Origin: JANSYL01 sp965229695 | Lineage (GTDB): Bacteria; Pseudomonadota; Alphaproteobacteria; Rhodobacterales; Rhodobacteraceae | Length of the DNA stretch: 64,000 nucleotides | Assembly: GCA_965229695.1 (NCBI GenBank) | Contig: OZ245921.1 | Coordinates: 1,550,001 to 1,614,000 of the forward strand | Direction of reading: 5' to 3' | Shown here: positions 33,778 to 42,694 of the stretch, piece after piece | Numbering within the stretch: the first letter of the stretch is position 1 | Layout: the number at the start of each line of letters is the position of its first letter | Translations under genes and position numbers: made by a program | Notes under the pieces: generated by a model | What the model saw: the letters and a program-made list of their open reading frames with translations, nothing else | Database searches by the model: none | What the model was told of the DNA's origin: nothing

Positions 33778-34878
33778 TCAGCCCGCCGACAGCTTGGCGA
33801 TGATCGCATCGCCCATTTCCGAGGTACTGACGGGTTGTGCGCCTTCTTCCCCCAACAGATCGGCGGTGCGCAGACCATCGGCCAGGACGGATTCAACTGC
33901 TTGTTCCAGCTTCGTCGCCTCTGCGCCCAGATCAAAGGAATAGCGCAGCGCCATCGCGAAGCTCAGGATGCAGGCAATGGGGTTGGCTTTGCCCTGCCCC
34001 GCGATGTCAGGGGCCGAACCGTGAACCGGTTCGTACAAAGCCTTGGGTCGCCCATTTTCCATCGGCGCGCCCAGCGAGGCCGAGGGTAACATCCCCAACG
34101 AACCGGTCAGCATCGCGGCGGCATCCGACAGCAAATCGCCAAACAGGTTATCAGTCACAATCACATCAAACTGTTTGGGCCAGCGGCACAACTGCATGGC
34201 ACCGGCATCCGCATACATATGGCTGAGTTCAACGTCGCTATATTCAGCCTCGTGCACCTCGGTCACGACATCGCGCCAGAGGATGCCGCTTTCCATCACA
34301 TTGGCCTTTTCCATCGAGCAAACCTTGTTGCCGCGACGGCGCGCCAGTTCAAAGGCCGAACGGGCGACGCGGGCAATCTCGGATTCGGTGTAGCGCTGCG
34401 TGTTGATGCCCACGCGTTCATTGCCCTCACGATGGATGCCGCGCGGTTCCCCAAAATAGACGCCGGAGGTCAGCTCGCGCACGATCATGATGTCGAGGCC
34501 CGCAACCACATCTTTTTTCAGCGAAGAGAAATCGGCCAGCGCGTCAAAGCATTGCGCTGGGCGCAGGTTCGAAAACAGGTCCATCTCTTTCCGCAAACGC
34601 AGCAGGCCGCGCTCGGGTTTCACCGAAAAATCCAAGTTGTCATAGGCAGGCCCGCCAACAGCCCCAAGCAGGACGGCATCAACCTCCTGCGCTTTGGCCA
34701 GGGTGTCATCATGCAGCGGGGTGCCATGGGCGTCATAGGCTGCACCACCCACCAAGTCTTCGCTGACCTCAAACGCGATGCCCTGGGTGCCGTACCAATC
34801 GATGATCTTCCGCACCTCGGCCATCACTTCGGGGCCAATCCCATCACCTGGCAGGATCAAAAGCGAACGGTCGGTCAT
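33778..34878 (-). CDS. leuB: 3-isopropylmalate dehydrogenase
   Basis: This 366-residue enzyme starts at ATG 34878, with AAAGGA 7 bases upstream. It has the opening LLILPGDGIGPEVMAEV, the family segments RPAQCFDAL and VRELTSGVYFGEPRG, and the metal/NAD region YEPVHGSAPDIAGQGKANPI. It oxidatively decarboxylates 3-isopropylmalate in leucine synthesis, in the cytoplasm. leuD and leuC are on the same strand upstream but separated by other genes. A strong terminator follows. Confidence 0.97.
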   Translation of the reverse strand: MTDRSLLILPGDGIGPEVMAEVRKIIDWYGTQGIAFEVSEDLVGGAAYDAHGTPLHDDTLAKAQEVDAVLLGAVGGPAYDNLDFSVKPERGLLRLRKEMDLFSNLRPAQCFDALADFSSLKKDVVAGLDIMIVRELTSGVYFGEPRGIHREGNERVGINTQRYTESEIARVARSAFELARRRGNKVCSMEKANVMESGILWRDVVTEVHEAEYSDVELSHMYADAGAMQLCRWPKQFDVIVTDNLFGDLLSDAAAMLTGSLGMLPSASLGAPMENGRPKALYEPVHGSAPDIAGQGKANPIACILSFAMALRYSFDLGAEATKLEQAVESVLADGLRTADLLGEEGAQPVSTSEMGDAIIAKLSAG

Positions 34879-34954
34879 GGGTCGGTCCTTTATCAAAGAT
34901 TGGTCGGTGCGGGCCTATCCCTGCGCTGCCCAAGGGTCAAGAAAGCAAGCCCGA

Positions 34955-36133
34955 TTAGAGCCGTAGATCGATCCAAATGAGCCGGTGATCTGACGCTTCT
35001 TCAACAATCGACAGCGGCAGGGGACCGTCCCCTTCGCCCTCGGGCCAAAGCACGCCATGATCCACCACGTCCAAGCCGCGCGCGGGCAGGATGTAATCGA
35101 CCCGCAGATTGCCCGGGGTCGGATCGGCCCAGTCTGCGGTGGCTGTGCCCCAGGAGCTTTCCGGCACGACATCCTGCAAGGCCGGATGCATGAGCAATTC
35201 GCCGAGGGCCGTCTGATGCCCTTCGCCCCGGTTCGGATCGACATTCAACGTCGCGATAAGGGCCAAGCGCTCCATGTTCAGATCAAGGTCGGTGCCTTCG
35301 GGTCGCCACCCATCCAAGAGTTGCATCCAGAACCGAAGCTGATCGGCATTGCGCCATCCATTTCGATCCTCGGGCCCATCGAATACCGGCGCGCTGGCAT
35401 GGCCCACCAACAGCTGAAACGCCCCATCGGGCAGAGCGATCTCTGCCACCCAGGCCGCGACCTCCTGCAGGCGTAGATGGTCCAGCGCCTCGGGTGGAGT
35501 GAACCGGGCGGCTGAGTTGCCGGGCGGATCGACCCAATGCAGATTGCTGAAATCATGCACGCGCGTGATTGGGTGGCGCGATAGAATGGCCATGCCGCCA
35601 TCACCGTTGAAACGCCCAAAACCATGGGCATCGCGCGGGTCGGTGCTGCGCCCATTGCCATCTAGATCGACCCCGGTGGGCCAACCGGTGTTGGGGCGCA
35701 ATGTCAGGTGATGCGGGTAGGTCTGACTGACCCCTTCGAGTCGGCGGATCAAGGCCAGCAGCGCCGCCCCTTCCGCGTCAAAATCGATGTCTTGCAACAC
35801 CAGAACATCCGCAGATGCCGCCGCGATCACCGCCAGCGTGGCGGCAATTTGGGCATCGTCACCGGCCAACAGATCAGCCAGCAAAAGGCCGGGCCCCGCG
35901 CGCGACAGTTGCGTGTGAAAATTGGCGAGACGGATGGTGTCGGCCTGAGCTGCCGTGGCCAGCGCCAGACCTAGCCAGGCGATTGCCCCTCGGGCATGGG
36001 CACGGGGCCATCTTCGGCCAATGCCGCAACCAGGCGCGCGCGGCGTGCCGAAATCATATCGGCGATCCGCGCCATGGCCAGACCGCGCATGAACATGCTG
36101 AGCGGCAGGAACATCCACAAGCCGACCCCCCAA
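34955..36133 (-). CDS. Endonuclease/exonuclease/phosphatase-family protein, start uncertain
   Basis: The secreted domain begins near 35985 with a hydrophobic segment (AIAWLGLALATAAQA) that looks like a signal peptide, followed by ADTIRLANFHTQLSRAGPGL. EEP-family motifs are VLVLQDIDFD, GHASAPVF, LRVDYILPARG and the terminal SDHRLIWIDL. The only ATG, GTG or TTG that I found in frame upstream of the signal peptide is ATG 36133. Using it would overlap the upstream gene by about 160 bases and add an unlike basic stretch. A rare start such as ATT, giving an arginine-rich signal peptide, is possible. The role may be extracytoplasmic phosphodiester cleavage. Confidence 0.75.
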   Translation of the reverse strand: MGGRLVDVPAAQHVHARSGHGADRRYDFGTPRAPGCGIGRRWPRAHARGAIAWLGLALATAAQADTIRLANFHTQLSRAGPGLLLADLLAGDDAQIAATLAVIAAASADVLVLQDIDFDAEGAALLALIRRLEGVSQTYPHHLTLRPNTGWPTGVDLDGNGRSTDPRDAHGFGRFNGDGGMAILSRHPITRVHDFSNLHWVDPPGNSAARFTPPEALDHLRLQEVAAWVAEIALPDGAFQLLVGHASAPVFDGPEDRNGWRNADQLRFWMQLLDGWRPEGTDLDLNMERLALIATLNVDPNRGEGHQTALGELLMHPALQDVVPESSWGTATADWADPTPGNLRVDYILPARGLDVVDHGVLWPEGEGDGPLPLSIVEEASDHRLIWIDLRL

Positions 36134-36828
36134 ACCATCGCGTGGGGGGAGCCCAAGACGGTGACACCCGCATGGTTCACCGCCAAGACCCCCACCACGG
36201 GGATCAGGAATGGCAGCGCAAATCCTAAGATAATGTTAACGCGCCCGTCGCGGATCAGGCGTTTCACCACATCGCCGCCGGTTGTCGGGTCAAAGGTCGG
36301 CAGATTGATCCACACGTTAAAGGCGCTGTCGCGTTGTGGCCATTGATGCAACCGGATCAGCATCGCGAACAAACAGAGCGAAAACAACGTGATAAACACC
36401 GCAAGCCCGGCCATGATTTGCAGTTGGAGCATTTGAACCTGCGACACACCCTCGGGCAGGTGATCCAATAGCAACCGGATCGGGCTGAACGGGAAATCCA
36501 AGGCGCGCCCGACCAAAAGGCCCACAGCATTCAACACGAGGGTCATGGCGGAATCGGTGTCACCCCGCGCCACGAGGCTTAGGCCGAACAGCATCAGCAG
36601 CAGAGTCAGGGCGCGTACACGGTTGAATGGCGGCGCGTCGCGGAACTCGACCAAAGCGGGATAGGTGGCGGCATATTCGAAGGTGATGAAAACGCCCATG
36701 ATCAGCGCCACAAGCATCACGACCTGAGCGCCCTCTGGCGAGGTGCCAGAGATCAAAAGCGACGGCGTCGCCAGAACCAGAATCACGATGGCCGCCCGCA
36801 ACACAGCGCCCAAGAGCTGCGAAAGCAC
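35971..36828 (-). CDS. Multi-pass membrane protein of unknown function
   Basis: This 285-residue protein has about seven hydrophobic segments, for example AAIVILVLATPSLLISG, VVMLVALIMGVFITFEYAAT and IMAGLAVFITLFSLCLFAML. A polar loop (DSAFNVWINLPTFDPTTGGD) follows the fifth. It has a cytoplasmic-looking arginine-rich tail. I recognise no family. It reads into the exonuclease-family gene, whose signal peptide frame starts around its stop, so the two are probably co-transcribed and coupled. Confidence 0.8.
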   Translation of the reverse strand: MLSQLLGAVLRAAIVILVLATPSLLISGTSPEGAQVVMLVALIMGVFITFEYAATYPALVEFRDAPPFNRVRALTLLLMLFGLSLVARGDTDSAMTLVLNAVGLLVGRALDFPFSPIRLLLDHLPEGVSQVQMLQLQIMAGLAVFITLFSLCLFAMLIRLHQWPQRDSAFNVWINLPTFDPTTGGDVVKRLIRDGRVNIILGFALPFLIPVVGVLAVNHAGVTVLGSPHAMVWGVGLWMFLPLSMFMRGLAMARIADMISARRARLVAALAEDGPVPMPEGQSPG

Positions 36829-37034
36829 TGCCTCTCACCTCAATTTCGATGCACCCCAGATGGCGCACCCGTTTTTATATCGCTGCAAATGCGCCGATTT
36901 TTCGGTTCGCATCGCGCTTTGTTTGTCCAAAAGGTGAAGAAAATTGGACGATCTGGCAAGAATTTGGACGCTATCCTGACACATTTCCGCCCCATTCCGG
37001 GGCGGTGTCGCAGGTTTGCATCACAGATCGGGGG

Positions 37035-37640
37035 TCAAACCCAAGGGCGCGCTTGGGCCGCTTGGGTCTCAAAGGCTTCGATTTGTGTCGATTTTTCAAG
37101 GGTCAGGCCGATATCGTCCAACCCGTTCAGCAGGCAATGCTTGCGGAAGGGATCGACCTCAAAGCTGATCGAACCGCCATCTGGGCCGGTGATCACCTGG
37201 TTTTCCAGATCGACCGAGATCGTCGCATTCGCCCCGCGCGCGGCATCGTCCATCAGCTTGTCGACCTCTTCTTGCGGCAGGACGATGGGCAGGATGCCGT
37301 TCTTGAAGCAGTTGTTGAAAAAGATGTCGGCGAAAGACGGCGCGATTACGCAGCGAATGCCGAAGTCCAGCAGAGCCCAGGGCGCATGTTCGCGGCTGGA
37401 GCCGCAGCCAAAATTGTCACCCGCGACCAGGATTTCGGCATTGCGATAGGCCGGTTGGTTCAGCACGAAATCTGCGATTTCGTTGCCATCGTCATCGTAA
37501 CGCATCTCATCGAACAGGTTCACACCCAGGCCCGAGCGTTTGATGGTTTTCAAAAACTGCTTGGGGATGATCATATCGGTGTCGACGTTGATCAAAGGCA
37601 TCGGTGCGGCAATGCCCGTCAAGGTGGTGAACTTGTCCAT
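37035..37640 (-). CDS. leuD: 3-isopropylmalate dehydratase small subunit
   Basis: This is a 201-residue LeuD. It opens MDKFTTLTGIAAPMPLINVD, followed by DMIIPKQFLKTIKR, and has the substrate loop GDNFGCGSSREHAPWALLDF. With LeuC it isomerises 2-isopropylmalate to 3-isopropylmalate. It is separated from leuC (41.0-42.4 kb) by a DUF4198/HupE pair and an MFS gene, although the two subunits act together. Confidence 0.97.
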   Translation of the reverse strand: MDKFTTLTGIAAPMPLINVDTDMIIPKQFLKTIKRSGLGVNLFDEMRYDDDGNEIADFVLNQPAYRNAEILVAGDNFGCGSSREHAPWALLDFGIRCVIAPSFADIFFNNCFKNGILPIVLPQEEVDKLMDDAARGANATISVDLENQVITGPDGGSISFEVDPFRKHCLLNGLDDIGLTLEKSTQIEAFETQAAQARPWV

Positions 37641-37707
37641 CGGTCGGTCTCCAACTGTGTTGGCGCGGGTTTAGCGCTTTGACCAGAGGGCCACAAGGCG
37701 GGCAGGC

Positions 37708-38514
37708 TTAGTCTGGCACCGCAAAGGTCAGGCTGGCCCAAAGGGTTTGCCACTCCGGATCTTGGGCCGCTTGCGGGGTATCCGGCTCCAGCACAACGGC
37801 ATCCACCAGATAGCGATGGCCAACGGTGACGGGCAGGGTGACGCGCCCCCCCTCATCTGTCCGATGCAAGGTGATGGTAACCGCCCCGTCGGGGGCCCGG
37901 TCAAACAGCTCGACCTGCACATCGGCGCGGGGCAGATCATCCAGCCAGACCTGCACCGGCAACCCATCTGACAGATCATCTGTATAGGGGTTCAATGCCG
38001 CGACAATCTCAGTCCGCAACCCCACGCGCTGGTCGGCACCTTCACCCGCACCAATAGCGATCAGCGATTTGGCGAAGCGGGTGTAGCCCTCGCGGACATC
38101 GATCTGATCCAACCCGCGCTCTGCCTGCAGCGCCACCGGATCGCCCAGGTCTTTATGGGCAATGAACCCGGCAAACCGATCCCATTCGCGCCAAGTGATC
38201 CGTTGTTCATTGGTCTGATGCACCACAATCGCCAGCCCATCGGACCACCCGCCCATATCCAACGCCGGGCGATCCCCGATCCGCCCTTCAACCTGGGTCA
38301 CATCCTCGGCTTGCAGGATATCAAACCGCTCAAAATTGCGCGGGACATAGGACATCGAGACACCCTCGAACTCGGTCCCGACCCTAAGATGGGCCGCAAT
38401 CGCCGCCCCCGGTTCGACCCAAAAATCAACCGGGTCGATCCAGAACTCATGCGCTGCCCCCTTGCCGCCAAGCATCAATGCCGCAAGTGTAGCGCCAACC
38501 CATAGTCTATTCAT
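37708..38514 (-). CDS. DUF4198-like periplasmic protein
   Basis: This 268-residue protein starts at ATG 38514 behind AGGAAGG. A Sec signal peptide (MNRLWVGATLAALMLGGKGA) is followed by AHEFWIDPVDFWVEPG, the usual DUF4198 opening, so the mature protein probably begins with His-Glu. The C-terminal half is a beta-rich domain with TITLHRTDEGGRVTLPVTVG, like transthyretin-fold carriers. The family is linked to nickel or cobalt uptake. It is divergent from a HupE/UreJ-type gene, only 15 to 33 bases away, which supports metal transport. Confidence 0.82.
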   Translation of the reverse strand: MNRLWVGATLAALMLGGKGAAHEFWIDPVDFWVEPGAAIAAHLRVGTEFEGVSMSYVPRNFERFDILQAEDVTQVEGRIGDRPALDMGGWSDGLAIVVHQTNEQRITWREWDRFAGFIAHKDLGDPVALQAERGLDQIDVREGYTRFAKSLIAIGAGEGADQRVGLRTEIVAALNPYTDDLSDGLPVQVWLDDLPRADVQVELFDRAPDGAVTITLHRTDEGGRVTLPVTVGHRYLVDAVVLEPDTPQAAQDPEWQTLWASLTFAVPD

Positions 38515-38547
38515 CGGACCTGCCTTCCTATGTCACCCCTAACCATT

Positions 38548-39657
38548 ATGCGTGCCGCGTTGGTGTCAATGCTGCTGTGGCTCACAGCCTTGTCAGCAAC
38601 CGCGCATGAAATTCGCCCGACCATCGCGGATGTCGAGGTTGGCACCGATACCGTGACCATGACGCTCAGCCTGACGCTGGAACCTCTGATTGCGGGCATC
38701 AATCTGGACGCGATCGAAAACACCAATGATGCGCCCGAGGCGGCGATTTACGACCAGCTTCGCGCGCTGGAAGGCGCGGCGCTTGAGGCAGCGTTTCGCG
38801 CCGACTGGCCGCGGATTTCACAAGGCTTCTTGATCGAAGTTGATGGTGTGCGTTTGGCGCCCGAAATCGCCTCGGTCTCGATCCCCTCGGTCGGGAATAC
38901 CGAGCTTCCGCGCGATTCCATCCTGACCATCTCTGCCACCCTGCCCGAAGGGGATGCGGGCGTGCAATTGGGCCTGGCACCTGGCTTTGGCACCTTCATT
39001 CCGCGCCAGGTTGGTGGCGGCGAAGATGCCTATGAGGGGTTCTTATCGGGCGGTGAGTTGACGCCACCCCTGCCCCGCGCCGAGGTTTTGACCGAAGGGG
39101 CCGGGGCCGTGTTTCTGCGCTATATCGGGGCGGGGTTCGAACACATCATCCCCCTTGGCCTGGATCACATCCTATTTGTCCTGGGCCTGTTCTTTTTCGC
39201 CACCAAATTCGGCCCGCTTTTGTGGCAGGTCACAGCCTTTACCGTCGCCCATACGATCACGCTGGCTTTGGCCTCGACCGGTGTGGTCAGCATCCCAGCC
39301 TCGGTCGTTGAGCCGTTGATCGCGGCCAGTATCGTCTATGTCGGTGTGGAAAACACGCTTGGATGGGGCAATGTCCGGGGCCGAACGCTGCTGGTCTTTG
39401 CCTTTGGTCTATTGCACGGTTTGGGCTTTGCCAGCGTGCTTGGCGATTACGGCATCGCATCGGATCGCTTTGTCGTCGCGCTGATCGGGTTCAATATTGG
39501 GGTCGAATTTGGCCAGCTTGCGGTCATTGCCATCGCCTTTGCCATTGTCGGCTGGTTCATGCGCAAATCCTGGTATCGCAGCGCCATCGCCATTCCGGCA
39601 TCGCTGGCCATTGCCGCGATTGGGGCCTATTGGGTGATTGAACGCACCCTGCTTTGA
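38548..39657 (+). CDS. HupE/UreJ-family membrane protein
   Basis: This protein of about 369 residues is taken from ATG 38548, which gives a standard signal peptide (MRAALVSMLLWLTALSATA) ending before HEIRPT; ATG 38530 is also in frame. A periplasmic domain of about 170 residues precedes six membrane segments. Histidine-containing motifs are FEHIIPLGLDHILFVLGLF, AHTITLALA and LLHGLGFASVL, as in HupE/UreJ nickel or cobalt permeases. The mature N-terminus is again His-Glu, as in the divergent DUF4198 protein. The MFS gene follows immediately. Confidence 0.88.
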   Translation: MRAALVSMLLWLTALSATAHEIRPTIADVEVGTDTVTMTLSLTLEPLIAGINLDAIENTNDAPEAAIYDQLRALEGAALEAAFRADWPRISQGFLIEVDGVRLAPEIASVSIPSVGNTELPRDSILTISATLPEGDAGVQLGLAPGFGTFIPRQVGGGEDAYEGFLSGGELTPPLPRAEVLTEGAGAVFLRYIGAGFEHIIPLGLDHILFVLGLFFFATKFGPLLWQVTAFTVAHTITLALASTGVVSIPASVVEPLIAASIVYVGVENTLGWGNVRGRTLLVFAFGLLHGLGFASVLGDYGIASDRFVVALIGFNIGVEFGQLAVIAIAFAIVGWFMRKSWYRSAIAIPASLAIAAIGAYWVIERTLL

Positions 39658-39665
39658 CGGGCCCC

Positions 39666-40874
39666 ATGTTGCGCTTTCTGGCCGAAAACCGGCGCTGGCT
39701 GGCAACCGGCCTGCTCCTCGCCTTTGGGTCGTCTTTTGGACAGACCTATTTCATCTCGCTCTTCGCGGGTCAGATCCGTGCGGAGTATGGGTTAAGCGAT
39801 GGCGATTGGGGCCTGCTTTACACCCTGGCCACGCTGAGTTCGGCCATCTTGCTGGTCGGGCGCGGATCGCTGGCCGATACCATGCCGCTTTCGCGCCTCG
39901 CCCCGATCATCGGCACGCTTTATGCCGCTGCCGCCGCGCTGATGGCATTGGGCTGGTCGGTCTGGAGCTTGGGTCTGGCGGTGTTCCTACTGCGCTTTTG
40001 CGGCCAGGGCATGTTCACCCATGTGAAGGTGACCGCCATGGCGCGCTGGTTCGTGGCGACCCGAGGGCGCGCCATGGCTTTGACCAATCTGGGATACCCC
40101 TTGGGCGAGGTGCTATTGCCGCTGCCCTTCTTACTACTGGCGGCGGCCATCGGGTGGCGGTTGACCTGGGGCCTTGTGGCCGGCGTGCTTTTGCTTGGGA
40201 TTGTGCCGCTTTTGATCCTACTTCTGGCCAAAGATCGCGCACCCCAAGGCCAAGCCGCCGCGACCGGCAGCGCCGGATTGGGGGACCGCCATTGGACCCG
40301 GGCTGAGGTGCTGCGGCATTGGAGCTTTTGGGGTCTGGTGCCGATGCTGCTGACCCCGGGTTTCATCGGCACGGTGATCTTCTTCCATCAGGTTCATGTG
40401 GCCGACGTCAAAGGTTGGACGCTGACGACGATGGCGCCTGGCTATCCGGCTTATGCCGCGGCCACCATCTCCACCGCATTTGCCGCGGGTTGGGCTTGTG
40501 ACAGATTTGGCCCCGCCCTGCTGCTGCCGGTCATGGTGCTGCCCATGGCCCTGGGTATTTGGCTGCTCGGCCCAGCGCAGACACCGCTTGGCTGGATGGT
40601 AAGCCTGGCCTTTATCGGCGTCACCCAAGGCATGGCAGGCGCGGTTTGGGGCACCTTGTTGCCCTGGGCTTATGGGACCGACAATCTGGGCTCGGTCCGG
40701 GCGTTGGCGACCGCGTTGATGGTGCTTTCCACGGCGATTGGGCCGGGGGTCACCGGGCTTTTCATTGATTGGGGCATCGATTTCCCGGATCAGGTTGGGG
40801 CGATGGCGCTTTGGTGCCTTGGCCTGAGCCTTGGCATGGGGGCCGTGGCACGTGGCCTAAGGCGGATGGCATAG
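39666..40874 (+). CDS. Major facilitator superfamily transporter
   Basis: This 402-residue protein has twelve hydrophobic segments. Segment 1 is WLATGLLLAFGSSFGQTYFI, and the loop 2-3 region has LLVGRGSLADTMPLSRLAPI. The start is ATG 39666; TTG 39654 overlaps the HupE stop by 4 bases and could be used instead. It is encoded directly after the HupE gene. The first half resembles MFS members with a conserved AMARWFVATRGRAMALTNLG motif (oxalate/formate or MCT-like type). The substrate is unknown. Confidence 0.9.
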   Translation: MLRFLAENRRWLATGLLLAFGSSFGQTYFISLFAGQIRAEYGLSDGDWGLLYTLATLSSAILLVGRGSLADTMPLSRLAPIIGTLYAAAAALMALGWSVWSLGLAVFLLRFCGQGMFTHVKVTAMARWFVATRGRAMALTNLGYPLGEVLLPLPFLLLAAAIGWRLTWGLVAGVLLLGIVPLLILLLAKDRAPQGQAAATGSAGLGDRHWTRAEVLRHWSFWGLVPMLLTPGFIGTVIFFHQVHVADVKGWTLTTMAPGYPAYAAATISTAFAAGWACDRFGPALLLPVMVLPMALGIWLLGPAQTPLGWMVSLAFIGVTQGMAGAVWGTLLPWAYGTDNLGSVRALATALMVLSTAIGPGVTGLFIDWGIDFPDQVGAMALWCLGLSLGMGAVARGLRRMA

Positions 40875-41003
40875 ACGACGGCAGTCACGCCCCAAAACGC
40901 GCGCTTGCCCGCCAGAGGTGGGGACGCCTGCGACCACATTCGCAGCACTCTTGGGTGTAGGGCGGCCTCGACCTGGTTCGGCCCGACCGCCCCGCAAAAT
41001 TGG

Positions 41004-42407
41004 TTACATCAGTTCGCGCACATCGGTCAGTTTGCCGGTGACCGCCGCTGCCGCTGCCATGGCCGGCGACATCAGATGGGTGCGCCCGCCGCGGCCCTGA
41101 CGGCCTTCGAAATTCCGGTTCGAGGTCGCGGCACAGCGTTCGCCAGGGGCCAATTGGTCCGGGTTCATCGCCAGGCACATGGAACAACCCGCAAGCCGCC
41201 ATTCAAACCCGGCCTCTTTGAAGATATCGGCCAGCCCTTCTTCCTCGGCCTGGGCGCGCACAAGGCCCGAGCCCGGCACGACCATGGCGCGTTTCACGCT
41301 GATCTTTTTGCCTTTGAGGATTTCTGCTGCGGCGCGCAGGTCTTCGATGCGGCCATTGGTGCAGGAACCGATGAACACCGTGTCGATCTCGATCTCGCTC
41401 AGCGGGGTGCCTGGTTGCAGGCCCATATAGTCGAGCGAGCGGGCGGCGGCATCAACCTTGCCACCCTCAAAGTCCTCGGGCGCGGGCACGGCCCCGGTGA
41501 TCGGCAGCACATCTTCGGGGCTGGTGCCCCAGGTCACGACCGGAGCGATGTCTTCACCTTTGATGGTCACGACCAGATCCCAATCGGCATCATCATCGGA
41601 ATAAAGCGTTTTCCACCAATTCATCGCAGCTTCCCATTGCGCGCCTTTGGGGGCATGCGGGCGGCCTTTGACATATTCAAAGGTGGTTTCGTCGGGCGCG
41701 ATCAGACCGGCGCGGGCGCCACCTTCGATGGCCATGTTGCAGACGGTCATCCGCCCCTCCATGGAAAGCGACCGGATGGCTTCGCCGCAATATTCGATCA
41801 CATAGCCGGTGCCGCCTGCGGTGCCGGTCTTGCCGATCACGGACAGGGTGATGTCTTTCGCGGTCACACCGGGGCGCAATTGGCCGGTGATTTCGACTTT
41901 CATGTTTTTCGATTTTTTCTGGATCAGCGTCTGGGTGGCCAGCACATGTTCGACCTCAGACGTACCGATTCCATGGGCGAGCGCGCCGAATGCGCCATGG
42001 GTGGCGGTGTGGCTGTCGCCGCAGACCACGGTCATGCCGGGCAAGGTCCAGCCCTGTTCGGGGCCGACGATATGCACGATACCCTGGCGGATGTCGGACA
42101 CCGGGTAGTAGTGGATACCAAATTCCTTGGCATTGCTGTCCAGCGCGGCCACCTGGATGCGGCTGTCTTCGGGCATCTGGTCAGGGTTTTCGCGGCCCAG
42201 CGTCGTGGGCACGTTGTGATCCGGCACCGCGATGGTTTTTTCCGGCGCGCGCACTTTGCGGCCTGCCATGCGCAACCCTTCGAACGCTTGCGGGCTGGTC
42301 ACCTCATGTACCAGGTGGCGGTCGATATAGAGCAGGCTGGTGCCGTCTTCAGCTTCATGGGCCAGATGGGCGTCCCAGATTTTGTCGTAGAGTGTCTTGC
42401 CGGCCAT
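41004..42407 (-). CDS. leuC: 3-isopropylmalate dehydratase large subunit
   Basis: This 467-residue aconitase-family protein has the iron-sulfur ligands visible as FIGSCTNGRIEDL near residue 345 and AGCSMCLAMNPDQL near residues 406-419. The substrate segments are VCGDSHTATHGAFGALA and YIDRHLVHEVTSPQAFEGL. With LeuD it catalyses the isopropylmalate isomerisation of leucine synthesis and needs a 4Fe-4S cluster. The 597-codon plus-strand frame across it is a shadow. It is separated from leuD by about 3.4 kb of unrelated genes. Confidence 0.97.
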   Translation of the reverse strand: MAGKTLYDKIWDAHLAHEAEDGTSLLYIDRHLVHEVTSPQAFEGLRMAGRKVRAPEKTIAVPDHNVPTTLGRENPDQMPEDSRIQVAALDSNAKEFGIHYYPVSDIRQGIVHIVGPEQGWTLPGMTVVCGDSHTATHGAFGALAHGIGTSEVEHVLATQTLIQKKSKNMKVEITGQLRPGVTAKDITLSVIGKTGTAGGTGYVIEYCGEAIRSLSMEGRMTVCNMAIEGGARAGLIAPDETTFEYVKGRPHAPKGAQWEAAMNWWKTLYSDDDADWDLVVTIKGEDIAPVVTWGTSPEDVLPITGAVPAPEDFEGGKVDAAARSLDYMGLQPGTPLSEIEIDTVFIGSCTNGRIEDLRAAAEILKGKKISVKRAMVVPGSGLVRAQAEEEGLADIFKEAGFEWRLAGCSMCLAMNPDQLAPGERCAATSNRNFEGRQGRGGRTHLMSPAMAAAAAVTGKLTDVRELM

Positions 42408-42639
42408 GGGCGGGATCCTCGTGTCGGTGATATCGGAAAGATGGGCGTGTGGGGCCTACCCCAGGCCCCCCAAACGCGAGCGGCGCGCGCCGTGAAAGCG
42501 CCAGGGCAGCCGCGTGCGATCGCCGATATCGAATACTCCGGTCATGGGAGGGGGATGTATTGGAGGCGGCGCGCCACTGCAAGCATTGCTGCGCGTGATC
42601 CAAAGGCGCGCCTATCGGCGCAATGTCTTTGCTTCATGG

Positions 42640-42694
42640 GGGCGCTGCCCCCGGCCTGCGGCCTCCCCTGGGATATTTGGGAAACAGAGAAGGG
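42640..42694. repeat. REP-like interspersed repeat, intergenic copy
   Basis: GGGGGCGCTGCCCCC (a stem with a 3-base loop) is followed by GCCTGCGGCCTCC and the conserved tail GGGATATTTGG/GAAACAGAGAAGGG. The tail recurs with one mismatch inside the methyltransferase gene at 60407-60445. It lies directly against the stop of the DMT gene on the minus strand. Such tails are common between genes in Rhodobacterales, from memory. Confidence 0.65.
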
